DNA from: Bacillota bacterium
Lineage (GTDB): Bacteria > Bacillota > Clostridia > Lachnospirales > Lachnospiraceae
Reading direction: 5' to 3'
DNA: 16,482 bases
Assembly (NCBI GenBank): GCA_023415655.1
Contig: JAEZKD010000147.1
Location: 1-16,482, forward strand
Of this stretch, positions 5,760 to 14,110 are shown piece by piece. The position numbers and the translations under genes are program-made. A model generated the notes under the pieces. That model did not search any database, was not told the DNA's origin, and saw only the letters and a program-made list of their open reading frames with translations. Each line of letters opens with the position of its first letter. The stretch's first letter is position 1.

Positions 5760-7259
5760 ATGATTAATAACATAGAAACAACAAGCCAAGAACTCTACAA
5801 TCATTTATACGAAGCTTGCAATATTTTAAGGGGCCCTATCAATCAAGATGATTATAAGAGCTACGTTACGCCAATTTTGTTCTTTAAAAGGCTTTCAGAC
5901 GTTTATGATGAGGAAACAGAAAAAGCCCTTTCAGAATCAGATGGGGATTTTGAGTATGCAAATTTTCCTGAAAATCATAGATTTATTATTCCAGATGATT
6001 GCCATTGGAATGACATCCGTGAGAAAACAGAGAATATCGGTAGTGCGATTGTAACAGCAATGACTCGCATTGAGAGGGCAAACCCAGACACTTTACATGG
6101 TGTATTCAGCAGCTTTGACGATGCGAACTGGACAGATAAGGGTAAACTCTCTGATTCAAGATTGAAAGACCTTGTAGAACATATGTCTAAAATTAATGTT
6201 GGTAATAATAACTATTCTGCTGATATTATGGGTGATAGTTATGAGTACCTTATTAAAAAATTTGCAGATATGAGCAAGAAAAATGCAGGAGAATTTTATA
6301 CTCCACGTATTATCGTAAAACTTCTCGTCAAAATATTAGCTCCGAAGGCTGGGGAAACGGTATATGACCCGACGTGTGGTACGGGAGGTATGCTAATTGA
6401 AGCAATTCGATACATGCATAACGATAAAAAAACTTATGGGAAGATTTATGGTCAGGAAAAAAATCTTTCCACTTCTGCTATAGCCCGTATGAACTTATTT
6501 CTTCATGGTGCTGAGGACTTTAAAATTGTTCAGGGGGATACGCTTCGTAACCCGAACTTTATGCAAATGGGACAACTTGCAACATTTGACTGTGTAATTG
6601 CTAATCCACCATTCTCGCTGGATAATTGGGGTGCAGATATTTTTGAATCAGACATTTATGGTAGGAACCTTTGGGGAACACCACCTCCAACAAATGGTGA
6701 CTATGCCTGGGTTCAACACATGGTTAAATCTATGGCTATTAAAACTGGACGTTGTGCTGTCGTCCTTCCGCTTGGTGTTCTTTATAGAGAAAATAGGGAA
6801 TATGGAATTAGAAAAGCTTTAATTGAATCAGATAAATTAGAGTGTGTGATTTCATTGGTAGAAAATCTTTTTTATGGTGCGACTATTCCTACTTGCTTAT
6901 TAATATTCAGAAATGAAAAATTAGAAAGCCGAAAAGGGATGATTTGTTTAATTGATGCATCAAAAATATATACTCCTCAAAGAGCACAAAACATTATGAC
7001 GGAAAATGATATAGAATATGTTTATAAACTCTATAGTGACTTTTCTGATGTTGAGGCGACTGTAAAGGTAGTGTCAATTGACGATATTAGGGAGAAGGAT
7101 TATTCACTTTCAGTTAATAGATATATCGAAAAAAACCAAGAAGCGACAGCTTCACTTAGTTTTGCAAGAAAGAAATTTTTCAGTACAATGGACAATTTGT
7201 TTGCTTCTGAAGCTAAATTGAAAGAACTATTGATTGAAGGAGGATACATCAATGAATAA
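5760..7259 (+). CDS. hsdM: Type I restriction-modification system, modification subunit HsdM (first copy)
   Basis: This 499-residue N6-adenine DNA methyltransferase subunit transfers a methyl group from SAM to adenine within the sequence chosen by HsdS. The N-terminal HsdM_N helical domain covers ~5-150 (typical block YVTPILFFKRLSDVYDEE). The catalytic domain follows, with GEFYTPR at 177-183, SAM motif I DPTCGTGGML at 203-212, GQE at 231-233 and catalytic motif IV NPPF at 282-285. The length is normal for the family and no key residue is missing. It is first in a four-gene operon. Its last codons overlap the start of the second hsdM by eight bases. It differs clearly from that second copy, although both share long conserved blocks, so the pair arose by duplication or capture and then diverged. 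Confidence 0.96.
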   Translation: MINNIETTSQELYNHLYEACNILRGPINQDDYKSYVTPILFFKRLSDVYDEETEKALSESDGDFEYANFPENHRFIIPDDCHWNDIREKTENIGSAIVTAMTRIERANPDTLHGVFSSFDDANWTDKGKLSDSRLKDLVEHMSKINVGNNNYSADIMGDSYEYLIKKFADMSKKNAGEFYTPRIIVKLLVKILAPKAGETVYDPTCGTGGMLIEAIRYMHNDKKTYGKIYGQEKNLSTSAIARMNLFLHGAEDFKIVQGDTLRNPNFMQMGQLATFDCVIANPPFSLDNWGADIFESDIYGRNLWGTPPPTNGDYAWVQHMVKSMAIKTGRCAVVLPLGVLYRENREYGIRKALIESDKLECVISLVENLFYGATIPTCLLIFRNEKLESRKGMICLIDASKIYTPQRAQNIMTENDIEYVYKLYSDFSDVEATVKVVSIDDIREKDYSLSVNRYIEKNQEATASLSFARKKFFSTMDNLFASEAKLKELLIEGGYINE

Positions 7260-8742
7260 CAGTATTACAATTGAAGAATTAAAATCCTACCTTTGGAATT
7301 CTGCTGTTCTTTTACGTACGCATATTGATGCTGGTAGTTATAAGCAATATATATTCCCGTTATTATTTTTTAAGCGATTATGTGATGTATATGATGAAGA
7401 ATATGAAAAAGCTTTGGTAGAATCGGGTGGTGATAAGGACTACGCTGACTTTAAGGAAAATCATAGCTTTAATATTCCTAAAGGTTCTCATTGGAAGGAT
7501 GTTCGTGAACATTCAACTGACATTGGAAAAGCTATTATCAATTCTTTTAGAGCAATTGAAAAAGCTAATCCCGAAAAACTCCACGGCGTATTTGGAGATG
7601 GTGCATGGACAAATAAAAATAGATTGCCTGACAACTTATTAAAAGATTTAATTGAGCATTTTAGTAGCAAAACACTCTCTATTGCAAACTGCCCTGAGGA
7701 TGAGCTTGGTACAGGGTATGAGTATCTAATAAAAAAGTTCGCTGATGATAGCGGACACACTGCACAAGAATTCTATACAAATAGGACTGTAGTACATCTT
7801 ATGACTGAATTACTTAAGCCTTTGTCAGGGGAATCTATTTACGACCCTACCTGCGGTTCAGCTGGCATGCTAATTTCTTCTATTGCGTATCTAAAGAAGC
7901 AAGGTAAAGAATGGCGAAATGTTAAACTCTACGGACAAGAATTTAATCAACTGACCTCTTCTATCGGTAGAATGAATTTATTCCTCCATGGAATTAAGGA
8001 ATTTCACATTGTTAATGATGATACACTTGTAAACCCTGCCTTCATTGAATGTGGAGAACTCAAGAAATTTGACCTGGTACTCGCAAATCCTCCATACTCT
8101 ATTAAGCAGTGGGATAAAGATGCTTTTTCAAATGATAAATATGGACGCAATTTTCTTGGGACACCTCCACAGGGTAGAGCTGATTATGCATTCTTTCAAC
8201 ACATTATTAAGAGCATGGATATCAAAACAGGCAGATGTGCAATCTTGTTTCCTCATGGAGTATTATTTCGTAATGAGGAAAAAGAAATGCGTATGAATTT
8301 AATAAAAAGTGACCTTGTAGAGTGTGTTATAGGATTAGGACCGAACTTATTCTTTAATGCTCCAATGGAAGCATGTATAATTATTTGTCGCACAAGTAAA
8401 AAGGAAGAACGTAGGGGTAAAATCCTTTTGATTAACGCTGTTAAAGAAGTCACTCGAAAAAATGCTCAAAGCTACTTAGAAGACCAACATATTTTGAAGA
8501 TAGCAGATGCATATAACAATTATAAAGATATTAAGGGATTCTCTTCTGTTGTCACTATAGATAATGTAGAAAAGTTTGATTATTCATTAAGTATCCCTCT
8601 TTACATAAAAACTGTCGAATCAGAACAAGTTGCTGATATGAGAACTCTTACTCAATGTATTACAGACTGGAAAGAAAGTGGCGTTGAAATTCGAAGTGTA
8701 TATGAAGACCTAAAAATAATCATGAATGGAAATGGTAGGTGA
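7252..8742 (+). CDS. hsdM: Type I restriction-modification system, modification subunit HsdM (second copy)
   Basis: This 496-residue paralogue of the preceding HsdM has the same domain order: HsdM_N (~5-150, block YIFPLLFFKRLCDVYDEE) and then the methyltransferase domain. Motif I is DPTCGSAGML at 198-207 and motif IV is NPPY at 279-282. The usual GEFYTPR reads QEFYTNR (172-178), a substitution of the normally conserved Pro and Gly in the loop that contacts the target and SAM pocket. ATG 7252 is chosen because AAGGAGG lies eight bases before it, inside the end of hsdM1. The in-frame TTG further upstream overlaps that ribosome site. The NPPY motif is intact, so it is probably active. It may form a mixed M1-M2-S enzyme, with each M serving one half of the target (inference). 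Confidence 0.95.
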   Translation: MNNSITIEELKSYLWNSAVLLRTHIDAGSYKQYIFPLLFFKRLCDVYDEEYEKALVESGGDKDYADFKENHSFNIPKGSHWKDVREHSTDIGKAIINSFRAIEKANPEKLHGVFGDGAWTNKNRLPDNLLKDLIEHFSSKTLSIANCPEDELGTGYEYLIKKFADDSGHTAQEFYTNRTVVHLMTELLKPLSGESIYDPTCGSAGMLISSIAYLKKQGKEWRNVKLYGQEFNQLTSSIGRMNLFLHGIKEFHIVNDDTLVNPAFIECGELKKFDLVLANPPYSIKQWDKDAFSNDKYGRNFLGTPPQGRADYAFFQHIIKSMDIKTGRCAILFPHGVLFRNEEKEMRMNLIKSDLVECVIGLGPNLFFNAPMEACIIICRTSKKEERRGKILLINAVKEVTRKNAQSYLEDQHILKIADAYNNYKDIKGFSSVVTIDNVEKFDYSLSIPLYIKTVESEQVADMRTLTQCITDWKESGVEIRSVYEDLKIIMNGNGR

Positions 8743-8747
8743 TAATT

Positions 8748-9935
8748 ATGGCAAAATATAAATTTAGTGATATTGCGATAAACAGCACAGTTAAAAAGAA
8801 ACCTACCGAGGAAGACAAGCTAACTTATCTTGGGTTAGAACACTTAGATTCTGGATGTTTACAAGTCACACGCTTTGGTTCTGAAGTTGCTCCTATTGGT
8901 GAAAAACTTATAATGAAGAAAGGTGATGTATTATTCGGGAAACGTAGAGCCTATCAGAAAAAAGTGGCCATTGCACCTTTTGATGGTATTTTCTCAGCAC
9001 ACGGTATGGTACTTAGACCTAATGAAAATATTATCAATAAAGAATTCTTTCCGTTTTTTATTAGCTCGGACTATTTCCTTGACGCTGCAATTAAAATTTC
9101 AGTTGGCTCACTGTCACCTACAATTAACTGGAGCACATTAAAAGAACTGGAATTTGAACTTCCACGCCTTGAGAAACAAAATAAACTTGCAAAAATACTT
9201 TGGGCAGTTGAGGATACAAAGAAAAACTGCCAGGAAAGTTTAGATGCACTTATCGTTCTAAAGAAAAGCTACTTAAATGAAATTTTTAGTAATCCTTCTG
9301 AAGATATAAATTGGACTAATTCAACTTTTGGTGAGGTCTTTGATTTTATATCAACGAATAACTTTTCAAGAGCAAATATGAATGTTGAATCTGGAAGTAT
9401 TCACAATATTCATTATGGAGATATCCACGTAAAGTATTCTGAAATTTTGGATGTTTGCGATACTCCAGTTCCATTTTTAAATGACGATGTTAATTTATCA
9501 AAATTTAAGGCAAATGATTATTGCGAAAACGGTGATATAGTAATTGCAGATACGTCTGAAGATTACGACGGTGTTTGTAAAGCAGTAGAAGTAATTAATA
9601 TTGGTGAAGAAAAAATTTTAGCGGGATTGCATACTTTTCACTGTAGACCAAAGAAGAATTTATTCGTTCCTGGATTTTTAGGTTACATTATGAATTCACC
9701 ATATATACATAATCAAGCTGTAACTTTGGCTGCAGGAATTAAGGTGTATGGTGTAAGTAAAAAAAATCTTATAACTATTAGAATACCGATTCCAGAAAGA
9801 ATGGAACAAGAAAAAGTTGTAGGCTTACTTGTTGAAATTGATAAGCAAATCAATAGTTTAAAAATCTATTTGAATAATACTAATGCTTTACAAAAAAAAA
9901 TATTGCGAGACGAGGTGAGTGAAGATGTTCAATGA
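8748..9935 (+). CDS. hsdS: Type I restriction-modification system, specificity subunit HsdS
   Basis: This 395-residue protein recognises the bipartite target for both methylation and cleavage. It has two target-recognition domains: TRD1 at ~1-140, ending in the usual SVGSLSPTINWSTLKELEFELP, and TRD2 at ~190-350, ending in YGVSKKNLITIRIPIP. Each is followed by a conserved coiled coil (LEKQNKLAKILWAVEDTKK at ~142-175, and MEQEKVVGLLVEIDKQINSL near the end) that spaces the domains and binds HsdM. ATG 8748 follows AGGTGA (8737-8742) by five bases. The GTG at 8739 falls inside that ribosome site and is unlikely. The protein is full length, with no second hsdS or inverted copy here, so no shuffling system is visible. 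The stop overlaps the start of hsdR. Confidence 0.95.
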   Translation: MAKYKFSDIAINSTVKKKPTEEDKLTYLGLEHLDSGCLQVTRFGSEVAPIGEKLIMKKGDVLFGKRRAYQKKVAIAPFDGIFSAHGMVLRPNENIINKEFFPFFISSDYFLDAAIKISVGSLSPTINWSTLKELEFELPRLEKQNKLAKILWAVEDTKKNCQESLDALIVLKKSYLNEIFSNPSEDINWTNSTFGEVFDFISTNNFSRANMNVESGSIHNIHYGDIHVKYSEILDVCDTPVPFLNDDVNLSKFKANDYCENGDIVIADTSEDYDGVCKAVEVINIGEEKILAGLHTFHCRPKKNLFVPGFLGYIMNSPYIHNQAVTLAAGIKVYGVSKKNLITIRIPIPERMEQEKVVGLLVEIDKQINSLKIYLNNTNALQKKILRDEVSEDVQ

Positions 9936-12837
9936 AGATAATACAACGGAGCAATTGCTTATAAAGACAATAAGTGGAAATGGATGGAAATATATTGAGT
10001 CTGATAAACTGGAAAGGCAGTTTACTGATGTAATGGTTGAACCAATTGTAAAGTCAGCTCTTATTCGGTTAAACCCAGAAATTGCAGAAGAGCCTGACAG
10101 AGCTAATGAAGTAATACATAAACTCCGTTCAATTATCCTATCAGTTCAGGCACATAACCTTGTTTCCCAAAATGAACTTTTCAAAAAGATTATCTTTGAG
10201 AATAACTCATACCCTTTTGGCAAGGATGGGAGAATGGTTCCTTTACGCTTCTTTGATTACGATAATATTGGAACCAAAGAAGATTTAAATGAATATATCG
10301 TAACAAATCAATGGGTATTCCCAAAAGAAGATGGTGGAAAACGGCTTGATATTGTTATGCTTGTCAATGGTTTTCCAGTAGTTATCGGTGAAGTAAAAAC
10401 TCCAGTAAGAAATGCAATAACATGGGCAGACGGTGCTGGAGATATTGGAGCCTATGAAAAAAGTGTTCCACAAATGTTCGTCACAAATGTATTTTCTTTT
10501 GCTTCTGAAGGAAAATGCTATCGTTATGGCTCTGTCGGTATGCCTGTTACTCTTTGGGGCCCATGGCATACACCTGATAACAAAAGCGAAGGTACTCTTG
10601 CAGACGTTGCACGTTCAGCATCAGATATGCTGACTCCTAAAGTTGTTATGGATATTTTACAATTCTTCACTATTTTTGCTACAGATAAAAAATATCGAAA
10701 AATCAAAATTGTTTGTCGTTATCAGCAATACGAAGGAGCAAATCTTATTGTAGGTCGTGTTAAATCAGGATACCCGAAGAAAGGCCTGATTTGGCATTTT
10801 CAGGGGAGTGGTAAATCACTCCTGATGGTATTTGCAGCTCAAAAACTTCGAATGACAAAGGAATTAAAGAATCCAACTGTAGTTATTGTAGATGACCGTA
10901 TTGACCTTGAAGAACAAATCACATCCACGTTTAATGCTTCTGATATTCCCAATATGGCAAGTGCATCTACAAAAGAAGAACTTATCAAGTTTTTCAAACA
11001 GGACACAAGAAAGATTTTAATTACAACTATATTTAAATTTGGTGAGGTGGATGGCGTTTTAAATGAACGGGACAACATAATTCTTATGGTAGATGAAGCT
11101 CACCGTACTCAGGAAGGTGACCTTGGTGAAAAAATGCGTCAATCTTTACCTAACGCATTCTTTTTCGGATTAACAGGTACACCAATTAACCGAGCTGACA
11201 AAAATACCTTTTACACTTTTGGTGCTACCGAAGATAGAACAGGATACATGAGCCATTATTCATTCTCTGATTCTATACGTGATAAGGCTACACTTCCACT
11301 TCATTTTGAAGCAGTTCCTGTTGACCTTCATATCGATATGGATGCTGTCGAAGCTGGCTTTGAAGAACTAACAGAAGGCTTGAGTGCTAATGAAAAAACA
11401 GAGCTTGCTAAGCGTGTTAAACTTGAAGCGATAATGAAATCACCAGACCGTATTCATAAAGTCTGTGAGCATATTGCAAATCACTATAAGACAAAGGTTG
11501 CTCCAAACGGTTTTAAGTCTCAAGTAGTTTGTTATGACCGTGAATGCTGTGTACTCTATAAAAAGGAACTGGACAAAATACTTGGTGAAGAAGCAAGTAC
11601 AATTGTTATGCACACTGCAGGAGATAAAGCTGATGATTATAAGGATTGGAAGCGTGACCGTGATGCAGAAACAAAGATTCTTGACCGTTTCCGTGATGCC
11701 TCTGACCCGTTGAAAATAGTGATAGTTACTTCCAAACTATTAACAGGGTTTGATGCTCCTATCCTGCAGACAATGTATCTCGATAAGCCGATGAAAGACC
11801 ATACTTTGTTACAGGCTATTTGTCGCACTAACCGCCTTTATGGTACAGGTAAAACACATGGTTTGATTGTTGACTATATTGGTATATTTGACAATGTTGC
11901 AAATGCCCTTGATTTTGATGAAAAGAACGTACAGAAAGTTATTACCAATATTGAAAAGGTTAAAGATGAGCTACCACACTTAATGGAAAAGTGTCTCGGC
12001 TACTTTAGAGGAGTCGACAGAACAATTGAAGGCTTTGAAGGTTTAATGGCTGCTCAGGACTGTTTGCCAACGAATAAGGAAAAGGATGCCTTCGGTGCTG
12101 ACTTTGTAGTCTTATCCCGTGCATGGGAAGCATTATCACCAGACCAATTTCTTGGACCATACAAATTAGATTATATATGGCTTAGCCGTGTATATGAATC
12201 AATAAAGCCTATTGGTGGCGGCGGTACAATGATTTGGATGGTTTTGGGAGCAAAGACTATTGACCTTGTACATCAGAACATAACAGTAGAAGCAGTTAGG
12301 GATGACCTTGATATATTAGTAATGGATGCAGATATTATTGATGAATTTTTGTCAGCTAAGGGTGATGTAAACAAAAAGAGCAAAGAAATTGAAATTAAAC
12401 TTATAGCTCGTTTGAGAAAACACCAGGGAGACCCTAAGTTCATAAAGCTTGGTGAGCGTTTGGAAGAATTACGTGAAAGGCATGAACAAGGGCTTATACA
12501 GAGCGTTGAGTTCTTGAAGATGCTATTACAGCTGGCAAAAGAGACCATTGAAGCGGAAAAGACAGTTGATACTGAGGAAGAGCAAAATAAAGCTATTTCA
12601 GCATTGACAGAGCTTTTTAATAGCATTAAAAGTGAAAATACGCCAATAATTGTTGAACGTATAGTTGCGGATATTGATGAAATAGTAAAAATAGTACGAT
12701 TTCCTGGTTGGCAGGATACTACTGAGGGCAAGCGTGAGGTAACTGCCGCTTTACGTAAGATAATTTGGCTCAAGTATAAGATTAAAGATAATGAGTTATT
12801 TGAGAAAGCCTATAAATATGTTGAGATGTATTATTAG
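9925..12837 (+). CDS. hsdR: Type I restriction-modification system, restriction/translocase subunit HsdR
   Basis: This 970-residue motor-nuclease cuts unmodified DNA after ATP-driven translocation. An N-terminal PD-(D/E)xK nuclease is visible at D142 ... E156-V-K158 (KRLDIVMLVNGF then GEVKTP). Superfamily 2 helicase motifs follow: Walker A QGSGKS at 293-298, DEAH at 390-393, GLTGTP at 415-420, LLTGFDAP at ~605-612 and QAICRTNR at ~630-637. The C-terminal ~300 residues are helical and serve assembly with M2S. ATG 9925 lies six bases after GAGGTGA (9912-9918) and overlaps the end of hsdS by 11 bases. The GTG at 9919 is an alternative start but too close to the ribosome site. The gene is intact and last in the operon. 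Confidence 0.97.
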   Translation: MFNEDNTTEQLLIKTISGNGWKYIESDKLERQFTDVMVEPIVKSALIRLNPEIAEEPDRANEVIHKLRSIILSVQAHNLVSQNELFKKIIFENNSYPFGKDGRMVPLRFFDYDNIGTKEDLNEYIVTNQWVFPKEDGGKRLDIVMLVNGFPVVIGEVKTPVRNAITWADGAGDIGAYEKSVPQMFVTNVFSFASEGKCYRYGSVGMPVTLWGPWHTPDNKSEGTLADVARSASDMLTPKVVMDILQFFTIFATDKKYRKIKIVCRYQQYEGANLIVGRVKSGYPKKGLIWHFQGSGKSLLMVFAAQKLRMTKELKNPTVVIVDDRIDLEEQITSTFNASDIPNMASASTKEELIKFFKQDTRKILITTIFKFGEVDGVLNERDNIILMVDEAHRTQEGDLGEKMRQSLPNAFFFGLTGTPINRADKNTFYTFGATEDRTGYMSHYSFSDSIRDKATLPLHFEAVPVDLHIDMDAVEAGFEELTEGLSANEKTELAKRVKLEAIMKSPDRIHKVCEHIANHYKTKVAPNGFKSQVVCYDRECCVLYKKELDKILGEEASTIVMHTAGDKADDYKDWKRDRDAETKILDRFRDASDPLKIVIVTSKLLTGFDAPILQTMYLDKPMKDHTLLQAICRTNRLYGTGKTHGLIVDYIGIFDNVANALDFDEKNVQKVITNIEKVKDELPHLMEKCLGYFRGVDRTIEGFEGLMAAQDCLPTNKEKDAFGADFVVLSRAWEALSPDQFLGPYKLDYIWLSRVYESIKPIGGGGTMIWMVLGAKTIDLVHQNITVEAVRDDLDILVMDADIIDEFLSAKGDVNKKSKEIEIKLIARLRKHQGDPKFIKLGERLEELRERHEQGLIQSVEFLKMLLQLAKETIEAEKTVDTEEEQNKAISALTELFNSIKSENTPIIVERIVADIDEIVKIVRFPGWQDTTEGKREVTAALRKIIWLKYKIKDNELFEKAYKYVEMYY

Positions 12838-12901
12838 AGTTTAATAATTTTGGTCATTAAGAGGTTCATGTATTAGGGAAACCTAATATTAGTAGTATGC
12901 T

Positions 12902-12958
12902 TGCGTATTAGTGCGCATTCCAATTTATGGAATGCGCATAAATGAATTTTTATACGCA
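12902..12958 (+). terminator. Nested inverted repeat after hsdR, possible terminator
   Basis: A perfect 11-bp stem TGCGCATTCCA (12912-12922) / TGGAATGCGCA (12928-12938) encloses a 5-base loop. It is enclosed by TGCGTAT (12902-12908) / ATACGCA (12952-12958). A T5 run (12947-12951) lies eight bases after the inner stem. The position ~75 bases downstream of hsdR suits operon termination, but the double nesting is unusual for a plain terminator. Confidence 0.5.
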
Positions 12959-13044
12959 TTTTGAGTTTTGTTTAGCGAGAATACTGACATTCCATTCAAT
13001 ATTATAATTATTGGATACCTTTTGCCGTTCAAAAACTTTTCGTT

Positions 13045-13347
13045 TCATGGCTTCTCTAAAAGTACATAAAATCTGTATAACTCATTTAAATCATGAATTA
13101 TGCCTTGCAGATGTATATTATAAATGTCGCCCATATCGTCCATTGGTTTTGATGTGGAATACGCTGGTATTGTTGATGTCCTCAAAAGAGAATTGAAGTG
13201 GTAGATGCTGCCAATTACCCGATAGATATGGTCTAAATAATCATTTTGAATTTCCGAAGGTACTTTGTGATAATCAAACAAATCAGCAAATGCATCTAAT
13301 GAATTGGCTATGTAAGCATACTTAACATTCGAAGAATTCTCAAGCAA
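13045..13347 (-). pseudogene. C-terminal part of the XRE regulator, cut off by an in-frame stop
   Basis: This minus-strand frame (TTG at 13347 as nominal start) lies in exactly the same frame as the upstream XRE gene, separated from it by the TAA at 13359-13357 and three codons. Read through that stop, the product would be ...FVSGIG-stop-LQKLLENSSNVKYAYIANSLDAF..., one ~197-residue regulator. No ribosome site precedes the TTG (the bases upstream are AATTACAAAAA). The reading frame has stayed open for ~100 codons, so the stop is recent, a sequencing error, or used as a control point. The domain is helical and is probably for dimerisation or signal sensing. I do not recognise its family. Confidence 0.65.
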
Positions 13348-13356
13348 TTTTTGTAA

Positions 13357-13641
13357 TTAACCAATTCCAGAAACGAAAGCCTCTACATTATGTTCTTTAT
13401 TATTTTCCTTATCGTCTTCGTTTACCGCATCTATCATTTCGCCTTTTCCAGTATTAAGCCATTCCTCATTTATTCCAAACTTTATGCAAATCAATTTGAC
13501 TAAAGTGTTTGAAGGAAACTCTTTATCAGATTCCATTTTACTAATATGTGAGTGACTCACACCAACCGTTTCGCCGAACATTGCTTGAGTTAACTGAACT
13601 TTGTTTCTTACTATCTTAATACGTTCTCCTATCGTGTTCAT
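13357..13641 (-). CDS. XRE-family regulator, N-terminal DNA-binding part
   Basis: This is a 94-residue protein with a Cro/CI helix-turn-helix at residues ~3-65: IGERIKIVRNKVQLTQAMFGETVG, then recognition helix VSHSHISKMESDKEFPSNTL and CIKFGINEEWLNTGKGEM. The latter is typical of phage- and mobile-element-type repressors. The start ATG 13641-13639 has GGAGG seven bases upstream. An acidic stretch (VNEDDKENNKEHN) follows, and then TAA interrupts what appears to be a longer protein. It is divergent from the large recombinase and its promoter region contains two matching dyads, so it very likely represses the recombinase and itself. Without its second half it may bind DNA less well. Confidence 0.85.
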   Translation of the reverse strand: MNTIGERIKIVRNKVQLTQAMFGETVGVSHSHISKMESDKEFPSNTLVKLICIKFGINEEWLNTGKGEMIDAVNEDDKENNKEHNVEAFVSGIG

Positions 13642-13659
13642 AGAAAATCCTCCAGTAAC

Positions 13660-13668
13660 ATTATAACA
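13660..13668 (-). promoter_or_regulatory. Extended -10 promoter candidate for the XRE gene
   Basis: Read on the minus strand: TG-T-TATAAT, 19-27 bases before the ATG at 13641. The transcript would start near the ribosome site, so the leader would be very short. A second -10 candidate (TACAAT) is at 13680-13675. Either would be covered or flanked by operator 1. Confidence 0.35.
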
Positions 13669-13683
13669 AATTTAATTGTATAA

Positions 13684-13696
13684 TGTGCGTTTCACA
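13684..13696. promoter_or_regulatory. Operator 1 of the XRE/recombinase region
   Basis: TGTG-CGTTT-CACA is a 13-bp dyad. The same pattern occurs again 31 bp to the right. It lies at the -35 region of the leftward XRE promoter. Binding by the adjacent XRE repressor is inferred. Confidence 0.5.
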
Positions 13697-13706
13697 AATA
13701 ATTATC

Positions 13707-13736
13707 TTGACGAATGTGACCAACACACATTATAAT
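13707..13736 (+). promoter_or_regulatory. Promoter driving the recombinase
   Basis: TTGACG (13707-13712) and TATAAT (13731-13736) are separated by 18 bp, a strong vegetative-type promoter aimed right at the recombinase gene. The leader would be about 370 bases, which is long. Operator 2 fills the spacer, so the promoter would be shut when the repressor is bound. Confidence 0.65.
13715..13727. promoter_or_regulatory. Operator 2, inside the recombinase promoter spacer
   Basis: TGTG-ACCAA-CACA has the same half-sites and spacing as operator 1. The two centres are 31 bp apart, about three helical turns, which allows cooperative repressor binding on one DNA face. Confidence 0.55.
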
Positions 13737-14110
13737 ATAAAATTAAGTGGTTAATTAATATTTGATTTTATTTTATCACATAAGTTGACAAGTAACATAC
13801 ATAAGTTCAAATAATAAAGTTTAATAGAATGCGAAGCAACAAGACGAGAAAATGAGCCTTTTATATATAGTAATCCACCTGAAGTTAACCACCTACTCTT
13901 TAGAAGCAAGTCTTGCAAATCATATCCAAAAGTCTTTGAGGCGTTACCCAAGAATATATATGCACCTGCAGACATGAGTCCTAATCTGCAGTTCTGCGTT
14001 GGTAGATAAATAGTCTTTTGATAGGTAGGAACAATGCTTCCAACACACAAACCTTAAGATTACATTTGAGAAGGACAACAAACACCAGAAATAACAATAA
14101 AAGGAGCAAT
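13737..14110. other. Long leader region between promoter and recombinase
   Basis: About 370 bases without a convincing gene. One plus-strand frame is open over 63 codons from 13818 to 14009 (reading ENEPFIYSNPPEVNHLLFRS and on) but has no start codon or ribosome site. A minus-strand frame overlaps it. Both are open by chance or one is a gene remnant. A partial copy of the operator (TGCTTCCAACACA, 14035-14047, 10 of 13 matching operator 2) lies 64 bases before the gene. It may also hold an end of the mobile element, which I cannot define. Confidence 0.35.

Noticed and set aside
8739..8747. GTG start for hsdS nine bases before the ATG
   Set aside because: The GTG lies within the AGGTGA ribosome site, and the ATG at 8748 has the proper spacing.
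8748..9935. Phase-variable or shuffling hsdS
   Set aside because: Only one hsdS copy is present, with no silent partner, inverted repeats or dedicated recombinase beside it. The large recombinase belongs to a separate module.
12273..12773. Minus-strand 166-codon frame within hsdR
   Set aside because: Shadow of hsdR: low-complexity Ser/Ile-rich translation opposite a well-conserved gene.
13011..13196. Plus-strand 61-codon frame
   Set aside because: It is antisense to the C-terminal part of the interrupted regulator and has no ribosome site.
13751..14050. Minus-strand 99-codon frame upstream of the recombinase
   Set aside because: It starts at TTG without a good ribosome site, lies in a divergent promoter's leader, and shows no recognisable family. 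It is probably antisense to chance or decayed sequence.
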